This document shows, one piece after another, positions 51,766 to 63,905 of a DNA stretch of 64,000 nucleotides. The notes beneath the pieces were generated by a model that worked only from the letters and a program-made list of their open reading frames with translations, was not told the origin of the DNA and did not search any database. Source of the DNA: Diadophis punctatus similis. Lineage: Eukaryota; Chordata; Lepidosauria; Squamata; Dipsadidae. Position numbers and translations under genes: made by a program. The first letter of the stretch is position 1. The number at the start of each line of letters is the position of its first letter. The stretch is taken from positions 8,775,453 to 8,839,452 of the forward strand of contig JALIGW010000025.1 of assembly GCA_023053685.1 (NCBI GenBank), in the 5' to 3' direction.

Positions 51766-53691
51766 TTTAGTGTCTGGGCTGGGCTGGTGTGAAAAGGAAG
51801 GGAAAATGACAGGGGCAAAAGTGCCACCCCCCCCCTATTTCTCCAGGCTATTATCTCAGTCTCAGAAGTAAGAAACATCAACTAACCTCCTAGAAAGTAA
51901 TTAACATAAAGTGGGTAGGTGGGTGTAGTGTAGTTAATATAGGTTACAGTGTTTGCACAGGCTTACCCTTTCTGTTTCTATGAGGAGGACTTCACTGTGG
52001 TGGTTTGCAGTATAGCACAATGTGCAAGTTCAGCCACAGTGGCTTGGCATTATGAGTGTACATGGCCATTTGTTTAACAGATTGTGGTTTTGGTTTTTCT
52101 TAAAATCATACAGTAACTTGTTGCAGTGCCCAAACCTTGGGTTTAGTTGAAAGAGATCTAGGATTCTATTTCTAGGCAAAAAGATGAAAGATCTTTGTTT
52201 TCCCCTTCAGCAAATAAAAATGATCGATAAAAAAAACCAATTTTCCAGAATCTAGAATTAGTTGGCATGCTTGAGAAATATGAATGGCTAGTTAACTTTT
52301 TCAGTATTATCCGTAAGTCCTGGATAGGAGAAATGGCTCCAGAATGAATATCTGGTTATATTAGCTACATCAGGGAAGGTTCACAGCAGGGCTGGTCTTT
52401 CAGAAATGCAGCAAAACCTTCATTTGAGTCTTTCTGAATATTAAGTTGCTACTCTTGGTAAAAGTACATTTGACACTTCTTCCTGATCAGTTGGCAATCC
52501 TTTTTAATAAGACGGTCTGGCTAGCAAGGCCAAATCTATTTTCCTTACACCAAATTGAGCAAGTCGCGGTCTTCCTATATATAAATAAAACTAGAATTTT
52601 AAAAAGATGCTGATTAAATCCGAGGAAGGAAACCTTAAAAGGAAAGGAAAGAAACACATACGGTTGAAAGACTTATGTCTGGAGAAATAAGTTTGCATGC
52701 AGCAGGGACTGCACCGTGTCCCAACAAAGAGGGCACCGTCCAGGTATGACGTGCTCTCAGACAAAATAAATGTATGAGTCAGAAAAACACCCCCCCCCCA
52801 AAGTTTATCTGCATCAAATGCCTCTGTCAAGCATGCATGCAGAGACGCCAAGATACACAAACACCCTTTCTTTGCAGATTGACACTTTTGCAGGGGAAGC
52901 AGGAAGCTTTGGTTCTCCACTCTGTGGCTCCCTTCACAACAGCATTTTACACTGAAGGAAGAAGGGGAGTGGAGTTCTAGAAGCGGTGCACTGATGCAAT
53001 GGCACTGCAGCACTGCAGACCGAAATACAACAGAGCACATCGGCTCTGGCGTTGAAGGGAGGAATCCAGCTGTTGAGTGGGCAGAAGGTCTGAAGTACAG
53101 AAATCTTGATCCTGCTACACACCTTACACAGACTGGGTGATTTCTAAAAACAAATGCAGAGGCGTAGGAGATTTTAATCCATCCTCCCTTTCAGCCCAAA
53201 CACGCACACATCTTCCCATAAATGAGTGACTAGCAAGGACTTCTTGAATAAAGAAGGATGACTCAATACATTGTTTGAAGCCAATGAACCCCTACAAGGC
53301 CAAATCATTATGATGTGGCTATTCCAGCAAGAAGTCAGTCACAGTTCCCATTGAGAAATCCAACTTGCTTCCTCGCCTCTTTCACCCATTCTTTACCGGA
53401 TATACATATTTTTTTTATTATGGTCCCTAATCAGAATCGTTCTTCATTAAAATCACCTAAGAGAAGCAAACCTTTAAAAAGAGCTGAGTATTTTGGTATG
53501 TTGATTGGATCAGAGAGATCCTGGTTCAAAGGCACACTCAACCATGAAACAGCTGAAGAGATCTTGGACCTGGCATTTGGCTTAAACCTATTTCACAATG
53601 TTGTCAAATTAAAACCAGAAGAGGAGATAATGTATGCTATCTTGATCTCCTTGGAGGAAATACTGTGTAGTTAAAAATGCAACGAAAATGA

Positions 53692-53940
53692 AAAGAGCCA
53701 GTTTGGTGTACTAGGTAAGTACTAGGTGTACTAGGTAAGGCACCAGGCTGGAAACTGGAAGACTGAGTTCTAGTTCCACTTTAGGCACAAAACTATCTGG
53801 TCGGCCTTGGGCCAGTCCCTTTCTCTCAGCCCTAGCAAGCAGGCAATGGCAAACCACTTCTGAAAACCTTGCCAAGAAAACTGCAGGGACTTGCCCAGGA
53901 AATCACCAGGTGTCAAGATTGATTCAAACATACACACAGA
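53692..53940 (+). mobile_element. Sauria-type tRNA SINE
   Basis: Head agccagtttggtgtactagg (A-box), then gagttctagttccact (B-box-like) and ggtcggccttgggccagtcc, and the BovB-like 3' end aaaaccttgccaagaaaact, then gcagggacttgcccagg. A 16-bp piece of the head (tactaggtaagtactaggtg) is duplicated. Confidence 0.8.
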
Positions 53941-55215
53941 CAACACCATTTAAACATTCCAATTTCTGAGAGAAAGTTTAGTCTCCTGCTAGGAAGCTCT
54001 ATGATTTCCCCAAATCTTCTTGGACATTCAACTATGAGTGCAAAGTTAAGGTAGATAATCAAAGCTTTACTTCATTAAATGTTTGCTATTGCTGCAAAAA
54101 GCCAATTTGCTCATTTTCTGAAGCTATTTTAAGCTTTGATATGTTTCTGCTGTAGTTAACAGACAAAAATTGCTAGACCCCCTTAACCAATGAATGATAG
54201 TTTGCACTGTTCACATTTAAGTTACTTCCAATTTCTCTGGCATACGGTGGAGCCTTCTATATGGAGATATTGGTCAGTCTTAAATCTGATTAATTAGTAA
54301 TGTATTTAATTTTTGAAGTTAAATTTCAACAGATGCTTAATCAACCGCAAGAAGATTTAACCAACCCTACTAAGCATGAAATATGTATCCAGTAAATGAT
54401 TTGGAAGTTATACAGCTATACAATGGAAGGAAGCATCTATAGCTCCTGCTATAATGGTTTTGATAGCATCTCACCTTCAGTCTTATAAAACCAGCAGAGT
54501 AAGCAGTCCTCATTCCTAGAGAAGGAAGACAGCAAAAGTTTAATAAGGTTAACCAAGTTCTGTTAGACTGTTCTACTACCAAGGATGCATCAGTCTCTTA
54601 TTGTATTAACCTTATAACCAGTTCACAAACCCGTAAGATACAGAAATCAATAGGGACAAGAAAAAATGCATAACTATATAACTATAGCGGTTCTAGTCTC
54701 TAGCTATCAAATTTACAGTACTTTAGACTCCTTCCCAACGTAGGATGTGATGTTCCTATTTTCTTTCAGGAACTAGCTTTCCTAGATGATCTTTAGAACC
54801 ACAGTTTTCCAGCTTTTAATTTTCAGATAAATTAGGGTTAGGATTGTAACATGTAGATGGAGAGAAAGTTGCAAGATGGTTGATAAAAAAAACCCCAATG
54901 TGTACAAGAAACTATATTTGGATATGTGCAGCCTGAAATGCCAAAGGCATGATAAGACCCTGGATTCCAAAATTCTTTGACAGAAAACACAAAATAATAT
55001 CTGATCCTTTAACAACAACGTTTGGCGGAACCAATACTAATAATATTATAATCAATAAGAAGTTCTCATTTACCTAATAATGAGTCAGAGATTATTCAGT
55101 CCCCTTATTCATACTCCATATAACTGATGTAATTATCCGATATAGCACATCAAATAATTCTACTTTGTTTTGGAAAGTTATGACTAAAACCAAAGAATGC
55201 TAAAAAGTTATTTAC

Positions 55216-55565
55216 TGTATATTTCGGACTATAAGATGCACCAGAGTATAAGACGCACCAAGATTTCGAAGAGGTAAACAAGAAAAAAAAGTTTTTGCCC
55301 TCCCCGGCCCCCAGGAGCACTCTGCAGGCCTCCCAAACCCTCTGTATGCCCCGTTTTTGCAAAAATGGTGCGCGCAGAGGGTTTGGGAGGCCTGCAGATT
55401 GCTCCTGGGGGCTGGGGAGGGCAAAAACGTGATGGATGAAGGGTTTGGGAGGCAAAAAATGGGCCTGTTTTTCACAAAAATGTGGTGTGCAAAGGCTTTG
55501 GGAGGCCTGTGGAGTGCTCCTGGGGGCTGGGGGCTGGGGAGGGCAAAAATGCTCCTGTTTTCGCG
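55216..55565. repeat. TIR-element fragment with hairpin and tandem GC-rich units
   Basis: Starts ctgtatatttcggactataa, related to the left end at 18096. The following DNA holds a unit (gtttgggaggcctg..., gctcctgggggctggggagg) once inverted and then two or three times direct. The first two form a hairpin centred near 55360. No right terminus was found. Confidence 0.6.
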
Positions 55566-56340
55566 AAAAAATGTCAACATTCCAGCTTCCCAGACTTATC
55601 CATGATTTTCCCCAATAGAGAGGTGCTTAAGGAACTCTTAACAATCTCAAATAGATCAATACTCATGCTACAACATTATCATGGGTGGAATCCACTGTGG
55701 AACAGCAGCTTCACATGTATGAAGACCAGCTGTTTGCTAATGACATCCCTTAATAAGTCCTTACTGATGGCATCTCCTGGGCCCAAACTACATGTTTCTC
55801 TTGGGAGCTGTGAAGTGACAGAGAAACATTCTCTTTCAAATTGTCCTCTTTCATGCAGTGAAGAAGAAAGAGAATAATAGAAGCTACGCTAGTGCTGATC
55901 GGAACCCACTCCATGCAGTCTGAATGTGATAGCTGATTCCCACAAATGGACCATCGGATTGGTTTGTCATAAATTTTGCACAGCAGTTCAACACACAGTG
56001 AAGCTTTCTAGGGTTAAATCCAATGCTCTTTGGCATAAACAAAAGAAACCCTTATTTGATGTGAGGAAGAAACAGATAAACACCACAGTATGCCTTAAAA
56101 GTGACGTTGGCTTACCTGAACGGTCTTCTCTGTGCGCTGTGGGGAGAGTGCAAGCAATGGGTTAACTTCCTTGGTGGCTATGAGGACTGAGTTAATTAAT
56201 TAATTAAACACGCACTCTCTGCTTCACCGGCTGTGATGAGTCAGTTTTCAAACGAAGGCGTGTACATCCATCCAAGTCAGAACAAAGAATCCAGAAAGCC
56301 AGTGACCCTGGATCAAGAAGCCAGGGTGGGTTTGGACTCT

Positions 56341-56421
56341 CCCTGCAGCGCACAGAGAAGACCGTTCAGGTAAGCCAACATCACTTCTCCTGTGTGCTGC
56401 TAAGGAGAGTCAAGCAATGGG
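56341..56421 (-). other. Internal complementary region of the DIRS element
   Basis: gcgcacagagaagaccgttc with aggtaagccaac is the inverse of the left outer end (56101-56139). The adjoining cacttctcctgtgtgctgct and aaggagagtcaagcaatggg matches the inverse of the right outer end (58955-58994). Such a joint of both outer ends is what templates end completion in DIRS replication. Confidence 0.8.
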
Positions 56422-56433
56422 ATATACCCAAGC

Positions 56434-57437
56434 TTAAGTCTCGTGGGCAGGAGAAGGCTGGTCCATTGGAGCAGAAGTGGAGCAGACCCTCTGAAGAACC
56501 TGCCTTCCAAAAGCCGCCTCAGCCGAGGCAAACACATCCAGTTTGTAATGCTTGACAAACGGCGAAGGAGTCGTCCAAGTGGCTGCCCGACATATTTCTT
56601 CAATGGATGCCTGCATGGCCCAGGCCGCTGAAGTGGCTGCGCTACGGGTGGAATGCACCGTTATCCTACTGGGGGCTGGCCGGGACTGGTCCTCATAGAT
56701 CCGGCCGATGCAGGCCTTCAGCCATCTGCTGACAGTTTGGGGCGTGACCTTGCGACCCATGGAGGCTGGCTGAAAGGCGACAAATAATGCCTCGGTTTTC
56801 CGGAAAGAAGCCATCTGGTGGATATAGATCTGTAGATCCCTCGGGACATCCAACATATGCCAGCGATGTTCCAACAGGTGTCTCGGGTTGGGACAAAAGT
56901 CTGGAAGGATCACCTCCTGGGCCCAATGGAACCAGGAATTCACTTTAGGTAGAAAGGAGGGATCCAGGTGCAGGACGACCCTATCCAGATGAAAATGGCA
57001 GAGGTCATGGCACACTGAGAGCGCGGCCAATTCAGAAACCCTCCTGGCCAAGGTAATGGCGACCAAAAAGGCCATCTTGAAGGTCAGGAACCAGAGAAAA
57101 ACCGTCCTCAATGGCTCAAAGGGAAATGATGTGAAAGCCTGCAGGACCAGTGTGAGATCCCAGGAAGGATATCTATGGACCACCTGGGGTCTCAAATTAG
57201 CGGCTCCTCTCAGAAACTCATGGACGGCGGGATGATAGTACAGAGACCATAGGTTATCGAGGCGGAGAACCATCGACAAGGCCGCAACCTGTCAGCGGAG
57301 TGTGTTAGGAGCCAAACTCTTTTTAAACCCTGCCTGCAAGAAGTCCAAAATTTGTGGAATTGAAACAGACAGTGGGTCCCGATGGGATAGGGCACAAAAT
57401 TTGCAGTAGGCTGATCAGACCACCAATATTGGATCAA
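56434..57437 (-). pseudogene. DIRS tyrosine recombinase, one internal stop
   Basis: The minus frame from about 57437 reads AYCKFCALSHRDPLSV and ILDFLQAGFKKSLAPNTLR, a core-binding domain, then a TGA at 57294-57292. It then runs open for 281 codons to 56434. Catalytic features visible are the first arginine in LARRVSELAAL, HSTR in ITVHSTRSAATSAAWAM, and the terminal tyrosine in PSPFVKHYKLDV. The stop looks like a CpG-type change of an arginine codon. Confidence 0.85.
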
Positions 57438-57809
57438 ACTTCCTGTAATTGAGCAGGATTGACCTGGCAGGGTGGCCTCTGCTGAATGCCAACAGCAATC
57501 CCTTGGGAGTAGGCAGTGGCAATCATATCCTGCACATCCGCTGGGAGCCTTGCCAGCTATCCTTCGCAGGACGGAGCCCCTCTGTAGTAGGGGTGAATGT
57601 CACTGAGGGAGGCACTCGAGTGGTAGGAGGCCCTGGAGCCAAGCCACCTGGCTCCCCAGTCAATTGGGGGTCATCTTGCCCCATACCTTGTAAGGCCATG
57701 GGCCTATCTAGTGACCAATCCCTTTCAGATGCCATTCCTGCATCCACAGGCTGAGATGCCAAGGGGGTCTGAGGAGCCACTTGAGGAAGAGAAGGCAAGC
57801 CTGGGGAGA

Positions 57810-58118
57810 CTATAATAACTGAGAAGGCAACTGTTGGGGTGCCTGCTGCTGAGGCACCTCTGCTTGCTTCTGGGCCTTGGCAAACTGCTTTTCTAAAGCC
57901 CTGAGCCTCCTCTCAGCATCTTTTAATGCTGCTGCAGATGCCCGCTTCTCAGTGGTTTTGGAGGCCTTTTCCTTAGCAGCCCTATCCTTGGAAGAGGTCT
58001 GGCTTTTGGCTGTGGCTTTTTTGGAGTGAGATGGAGAAGAGGAGGACTCCTGTCCCTGAACAGATTTTCCAGACATGGTGAGATCAAGGAAGCCCAGTAA
58101 CAGCCACTGATATTCCAA
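57810..58118 (-). pseudogene. Gag-like N-terminal fragment of the DIRS element
   Basis: A 102-codon frame rich in serine, lysine, alanine and glutamine (SSSPSHSKKATAKSQTSSKD, AALKDAERRLRALEKQFAKA). A short coiled coil is likely. The position next to the left ITR fits DIRS ORF1. No conserved domain is recognisable. Confidence 0.55.
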
Positions 58119-59345
58119 GGATTACACCCCTAGGCGGGGAGGAGTAATGCCCTGAGGCAGGGACTCCTATCAGAAAGCTGGGTAAGCATGAGACGAACGC
58201 TGTCCCCAGATCCCTGGAAACAGCATTCACCCAAGGCAATTAGTAGGCAAAGCGGTAAGTGGCTGGAACAAGCAAGCACAATCACAGCAGCTAGAAAAGA
58301 TCAGCTCTCCCAATCGTCAATGCGAATAAAATGGCAGACGGCAGCTGCGTGGGAGAATTTACCTCCCAAAATGGCCACCATCACTAAAAGGAAGTCAAAG
58401 CCTGCAAGAACGGCCAAACAAAATGGCCACTGGGAGGAATCTGCCCGGCAACAAGCAGATCAGACAGGGAAATGATGAAATTGGCTCCGATGCAACTAAA
58501 AATGGCCGCCGCCAGCCACAGAGCCGAAACGAGCTGATACGAGCCTCACCGAACTGATCGCTCCATTTTAAAGTGGAAACACTGATCCTCCAGATAGCAC
58601 AAAGCTCGTTCGCTAGAAAGCCAGGAAAAACGGAGAGGACTTGCCTCTGCCTACTGCCGCTCCGCTAGAGTTTAGCCCCTAGAGGCAGGGACTCCGGCTG
58701 CCTCAGCTAATAGGTGGTAGTGGTTCTCGCCAGCATACCGGCTAACCTGCACACACACTGTCAGGCAAATCTGAACCTTTTAAATCAGAAGAGTCCAAGC
58801 ATGAACTTCAGCATTGCAAGGTATCAGAGCTCAGAAAAACATGTCCCTCTTTGCACTGACTGAGTTTGAAAACTGACTCATCACAGCTGGTGGAGTAGAG
58901 AGGGCGTGTTTAATTAATTAATTAACTCAGTCCCCATAGCAACCGAGGAAGTTAACCCATTGCTTGGACTCTTCTTAGCAGCGCACAGGAGAAGAGCTCT
59001 TATCACTAGTGACTCACAGCCTAATTGAGAGTTAACTAATTGGGTGATAACTAATACTGTGCAAGTAAAACAGGAGTGAGGAATAGAAATGAATAACTAC
59101 CATAATTTGGTGGTAACTAACACCATGCAAATAAAACAGGAATGAGGAACTTAAGCCTCCACTACAAAATAGTTAAAAAGCAAATTGAGAGATTGAAACT
59201 GCAAAATACATCTTAACTCTAGCTGTTCATGGGGGAAAAAAACCTATAGGGAAATAGTTGTACAAAGAAAGAAATCATCAGATAAGATCTAGAATTTAGG
59301 TCATGTGACAGAATGTTTAAAGGTATTTTAAATAAATTATTTTAA

Positions 59346-59391
59346 ACAAACAAACAAACAAACAAACAAACAAACAAACAAACAAACAAAC
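59346..59391. repeat. (AAAC)n microsatellite
   Basis: About 11 copies of aaac ending acaacatg. Confidence 0.95.
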
Positions 59392-59397
59392 AACATG

Positions 59398-59612
59398 TGT
59401 TTGTGAAATGTATAACCCGCCTTTTCTCCAGGAGTTCAAGGTGACTTACAGTACATAGGGAATCTGCCTTTATTTTCTTCCCACAATAAACTTGTGAGAT
59501 ATGGCAGGCTGAGAGGGAGCAATTGGCTGCAAAGTCATCTAGCACATTTCCATAATTGAGGATTTCTCCCACGAATAGTTAATAGTTAAGTCCTTTATCT
59601 TAACCACTACAC
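59398..59612 (-). mobile_element. tRNA-derived SINE, older
   Basis: Minus strand begins agaaccagtgtagtggttaa (A-box) and ends with ggagaaaaggcgggttatac. Middle has tctcagcctgccatatctca. Diverged from the other SINEs in the window. Confidence 0.55.
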
Positions 59613-60899
59613 TGGTTCTAAATACATGCAAAAATAAAATAGTGGAAAGGGCGTGCTGATAATTTGTGCATATTTTAAACAATGCCAAAAGAAAAAGGGA
59701 AACAAATTGCTCACTGTTCAGCAAGAGAACAGATCGGGTAAAGTGCAAGAACATGTGAAATTTCACAAGGGGAGCTCACCTGAGCTTAAGGTCACAAATT
59801 TTAGTGGCAAACATTTTTTTCTAGTGACTTTGAGTTCTGCCATGAGTACAGCCCCCAGAATGGGCAGGAAAGCTATACAGAGCGTAAGGACTATCTTTGG
59901 GCTGATGCATACATTTGTCAAATGTGTTTGCATAAATGCACATTATAAAGTTTCCAGAAGAGATGCACATGATTCAACCGATAAGAAAAATGCCACACAA
60001 CCCAAATTTGCCAGGGCTACCTGGTGTGCTCTCCACCGAGATTTTACAAATAACTATAAACCCGCTTTCTACTTTATGTTGCTTACTGCTGCACATAGCA
60101 GTACCCCAGGACAAAAATACTTGATATGAGAAATGGTTGTGTATTGATTTCAACATTCTAAATAACGTTTAAATGACTCATGAAAGGCACATATCAAATA
60201 AATCACAGTCCTTCCTTCCCATAAGAAAAATTATGCTGGATCACACAAAATTATCTATCCAGACCTTTTCTTTCCATTGGCTGCTTCCTGAAAAGTTACA
60301 AGCAAAGCTTGAAGACAGTGGCCCAAAAATGTTCCTCTTATTTTTAGGAATATATTATCTCTGACCATGGAAGATCCACTGTTAGACGTTATATGGCAAC
60401 AGTCTGTAATGGCTTATCCCCCACCCCCGATTATTTCTAAAAACCATTTAAACTGGTAGCCCTTATTATTATAGCAAATTTTGGTGCTATAACCCCATAA
60501 GATGATTGCAAGATCGCTGCCCATCTCCTTCACTTTTATATTATCTTTTCATTGCAAAATGAGACTGTTGTCATCTTTTTGGCATTTTTCAAAACCAATA
60601 ATGACAGATTGCCTGAAAAAAAAAGTCAGTGCTGAGAATAGCTCTCAACTTTATTCTTACCATTAAAATTCTAAGGATATTTTTTTCTTAGATTCCCCAA
60701 TTAAAACACCTCCGGACAGATAAAGAAAAATGGAAACGTAAGCCTTTTTTGGACTGATGAGTAGGATAGCGAGAATGGTTACTGTCAAACCTCAGGGTTT
60801 GCCTTATCGGGTGTGTATGTGTGTGGGGGAGGGTCCTGGTGCTTTTTGGAGCTCATTTGTGTGCCTGAGTCCGGCTTATTAAACCGTTACCACCCATCC

Positions 60900-63800
60900 A
60901 CATGCCTGGTGTTGTTACTGCTGGGGTAGGTCCGGAGCTTGGACAATTTGAGTTACTTTGTATCTTTTTATACCACATACATGTAAATATATGTGGTAGC
61001 TGCATTAAAACAGCCCTGCCTGATCTGTTGGAGGCAGTAGCCGGGTTGGCGGTGGAGTTCCCCAGGCTTATGGTTCTGGGGGACTTTAATCTGCCGTCTC
61101 TTGGTGAATCTGCGGAAACAGATCAGGAGTTCATGGCTTCCATGACAACCATGGACCTGACCCAAGTAGTTCAGGGTCCGACCCACGGGTGGGGGGACAC
61201 ACGCTTGACCTAGTTTTTCTCTCGGGACAGTGGAATGATGATCTGAAGTTAAGGGGTATAGTCACATCTCCCTTGTCGTGGTCGGATCATTTCCTGCTGA
61301 GGTTAGACTTTAGGGCACCACTCCTCCATCGCAGGGAGGTGGAACCGATTAAGTGGTTCTGCCCCAGACGCCTGATGGACCCTGAGGGGTTCCAGAAGGA
61401 GCTTGGGGAGATACCTGAATCCCTTGTCCACAATCCATCGGAGGCCCTAGTAGCCGCCTGGAATAGGGTGGCGTCTGGGGCTCTGGATCAGATTGCGCCT
61501 TTGCGACCTCTCCGTGGCAGCAGATCCTGGAAAGCTCTCTGGTTTACAGAGGAGCTCCAGGAGATGAAACACCATAAGAGACGTCTAGAGTGACGCTGGA
61601 GATCCAGTAAGTCTGAATCTGACCGAACACTTCTAAGAGCCTTTATTAGGACTTATCTAGTGGCGATACAGGTGGCAAAACGTTCTCATTTTTCCGCTCT
61701 TATTGCATCCACGGATTCGCGCCTAGCCGCCCTGTTTAAGGTAACTCCCTCCCTCCTTAACATAGAGGGAAAGGAGGAACCTTTACAGGGTAGAGCTGAG
61801 GAATTTGTGCAGTTTCTGTCGGATAAAGTCGCTCAGATTCAGATGGACCTGGACTCTGATTGGGCAATTCAGGCCGAGATAACAGGGGCAGATCTTAGTC
61901 CTATTATATGGGAGGAATTTGAGCCTGCGACCCCTGAGGAAGTGCACAAGGCTATTGGAGCGATGAGCTCCTCCACTTGTTTATTGGACCCGTGCCCCTC
62001 CTGGCTGGTTTCCTCCAGCAGGGAGGTGACACGAGGCTGGCTCCAGGTTTTAATTAATACCTCCTTGAGAGAGGGGTCTGTCCCACAGCCATTGAAGGTT
62101 GCAATGGTTAGGCCCCTCCTCAAGAAGCCTTCCCTGGATCCAGCAGAATTTAAGAACTTTCATCCAGTCTCCAACCTACCCTTTGTGGGTAAGGTTGTTG
62201 AGAAAGTGGTGGCGCTCCAGCTCCAACAGTTATTGGAGGAAATGGATTATCTAGACCCTCTTCAATCAGGTTTCAGGCCTGGCTACAGCACGGAAACTGC
62301 TTTGGTCGCACTGATGGATGATCTCTGGTGAGCCCGAGATGGTTTTTTTTAGCAATAGCAATAGCACTTAGACTTATATACCGCTTCATAGTGCTTTACA
62401 GCCCTCTCTAAGCGGTTTACAGAGTTCAGCATATTGCCCCCAACAATCTGGGTCCTCATTTTACCAACCTCAGAAGGATGGAAGGCTGAGTCAACCTTGA
62501 GCCTAGTGAGATTTGAACAGCTGAACTGCTGAACTAGCAGTCAGCTGAAATAGCCTGCAGTGCTGCACTTTAACCACTGCGCCACCTCGGCTTTTTCCCT
62601 CCATCTTGGTGCTACTTGACCTCTTAGCTGCTTTTGATACTGTTGACCATGGTATCCTTCTGTGCCGACTAAAGGAGTTGGGAGTGGGTGGCACTGTTTT
62701 ATGGTGATTCTCCTCCTATCTCTCTGGCCGGTCACAGTCGGTGTTAGCAGGGGGACAGAGATTGACCCCTAGGCCCCTCATTTGTGGGGTGCCTCAGGGC
62801 TCGGTCCTCTCTCCCCTCTTATTTAACATCTACATGAAACCACTGCGTGAGATCATCTGACGACATGGGGGGAGGTTCCAGCAATATGCTGACGATACCC
62901 AGTTGTACATCTCCACCCCATGTCAATTCAGTGAAGCGGTGGGCGTGATGGGTCGGTGCCTGGACGATGTAAGGGTCTGGATGGGAGTCAACAGGCTCAA
63001 ACTTAACACAGACAAAACTGAGTGGATGTGGATATTGCCTCCGAAGGACCATGTAGATCGTCCTTCTGTGGTTCTGGGGGGAGAAAATTTAATCCCCTCA
63101 GAATGGGTTCGCAATGTGGGCATCCTCCTAGACCCACAGCTGAGATTAGACCAACATCTGACAGCTGTAGCTAGGGGGACCTTTGCACAGGTTCGCCTAG
63201 TGCACCAATTGCGGCCCTATTTGGATCAAGAGGCTCTACTCATGGTCACTCATGCCCTTATCACCTCACGGCTTGATTATTGCAACGCGCTCTACATGGG
63301 GCTACCCTTGAAGAGTGTTCGGAGACTACAGTTAGTCCAGAATGCAGCTGCGTGAGCTGTGGTGGGTGTCCCAAGATACACCCACACTAAGCCCATCCTT
63401 CACCAGCTGCACTGGCTTCCGATTGGTCTCCGGACGCAATTTAATGTGTTGGTTCTTACCTTTAAAGCCCTACATGGCTCAGGACCAGTTTATCTGGGCA
63501 ACCGCCTTCTACTGCATTCCTCCCAACGACCAGTGCGATCGCACAGGGTCGGCCTTCTTCAGATCCTGTCCGCCAGACAATGTCGGCTGGCGGGCCCGTA
63601 GCTGCTCCGACTCTTTGGAACCAACTACCTCCCGAGATCCGTATTACCCCCACCTTGTTGGCCTTCCGGAAAGCCGTTAAAACCTGGCTTTTCCGGCAGG
63701 CCTGGGGCCAATGACCCTTCGACTAGGTCTTTTCAGATCGGCCCATGTATGCATGTGTGAATGGATTGTATTTTAAATTTGTTTTAAATTGTTTTTTCTT

Positions 63801-63905
63801 ATTTGAATATGTATTTCTACTTGTTGTGAGCCGCCCAGAGTCCCCTGGGAGTTGGGCGGCATAGAAATTTTATTAATAAATAAATAATAAATAAATATAC
63901 ATTTA
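60900..63905 (+). pseudogene. L2-type LINE ORF2 (endonuclease and reverse transcriptase), decayed
   Basis: Endonuclease part: LMVLGDFNLPSLGESAETDQ, then a frameshift near 61190 and HTLDLVFLSGQ, WSDHFLLRLDF. Polymerase: [66 protein letters not shown] and an intact YADD (FQQYADDTQLY). Stops occur at 61591-61593, 62704-62706, 62858-62860, 63353-63355 and 63598-63600, several looking like CGA-to-TGA decay. A SINE interrupts it at 62347-62594. The tail gagccgcccagagtcccctg and gagttgggcggcat with (AAATA)n is the same as at 19190. Confidence 0.88.
62347..62594 (-). mobile_element. tRNA-derived SINE, copy 3, inside the L2 element
   Basis: Minus strand reads ccgaggtggcgcagtggtta (A-box), a gttcaaatctc B-box near 62515 and ends agtgctattgctattgct. 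The flanking T runs probably include the target duplication. It splits the L2 polymerase between the DDLW and [11 protein letters not shown] motifs. Confidence 0.85.

Larger units (their letters stand above)
56125..58994 (-). mobile_element. DIRS-type tyrosine-recombinase retroelement, internally deleted
   Basis: Inverted terminal repeats of about 130 bp lie at 58864-58994 and 56125-56253 (gtttgaaaactgactcatca ... gcgcacag(g)agaag). Read from the right, the order is ITR, Gag-like start, a large gap, tyrosine recombinase, internal complementary region, ITR, which is the DIRS layout. The reverse transcriptase, RNase H and methylase parts expected between 57800 and 57440 are absent. DIRS elements integrate through the recombinase without target duplication, and none is seen. 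Confidence 0.85.

Noticed and set aside
52590..53122. Possible untranslated SCN8A exon or promoter
   Set aside because: I saw no CpG island, TATA context or convincing donor; only transcript data could show it.
53315..53674. 119-codon plus-strand ORF
   Set aside because: It has no recognisable domain, no promoter or splice context and ordinary composition for chance ORFs in this DNA.
59653..60129. 158-codon plus-strand ORF
   Set aside because: No family resemblance, biased by AAA codons, and no supporting signals.
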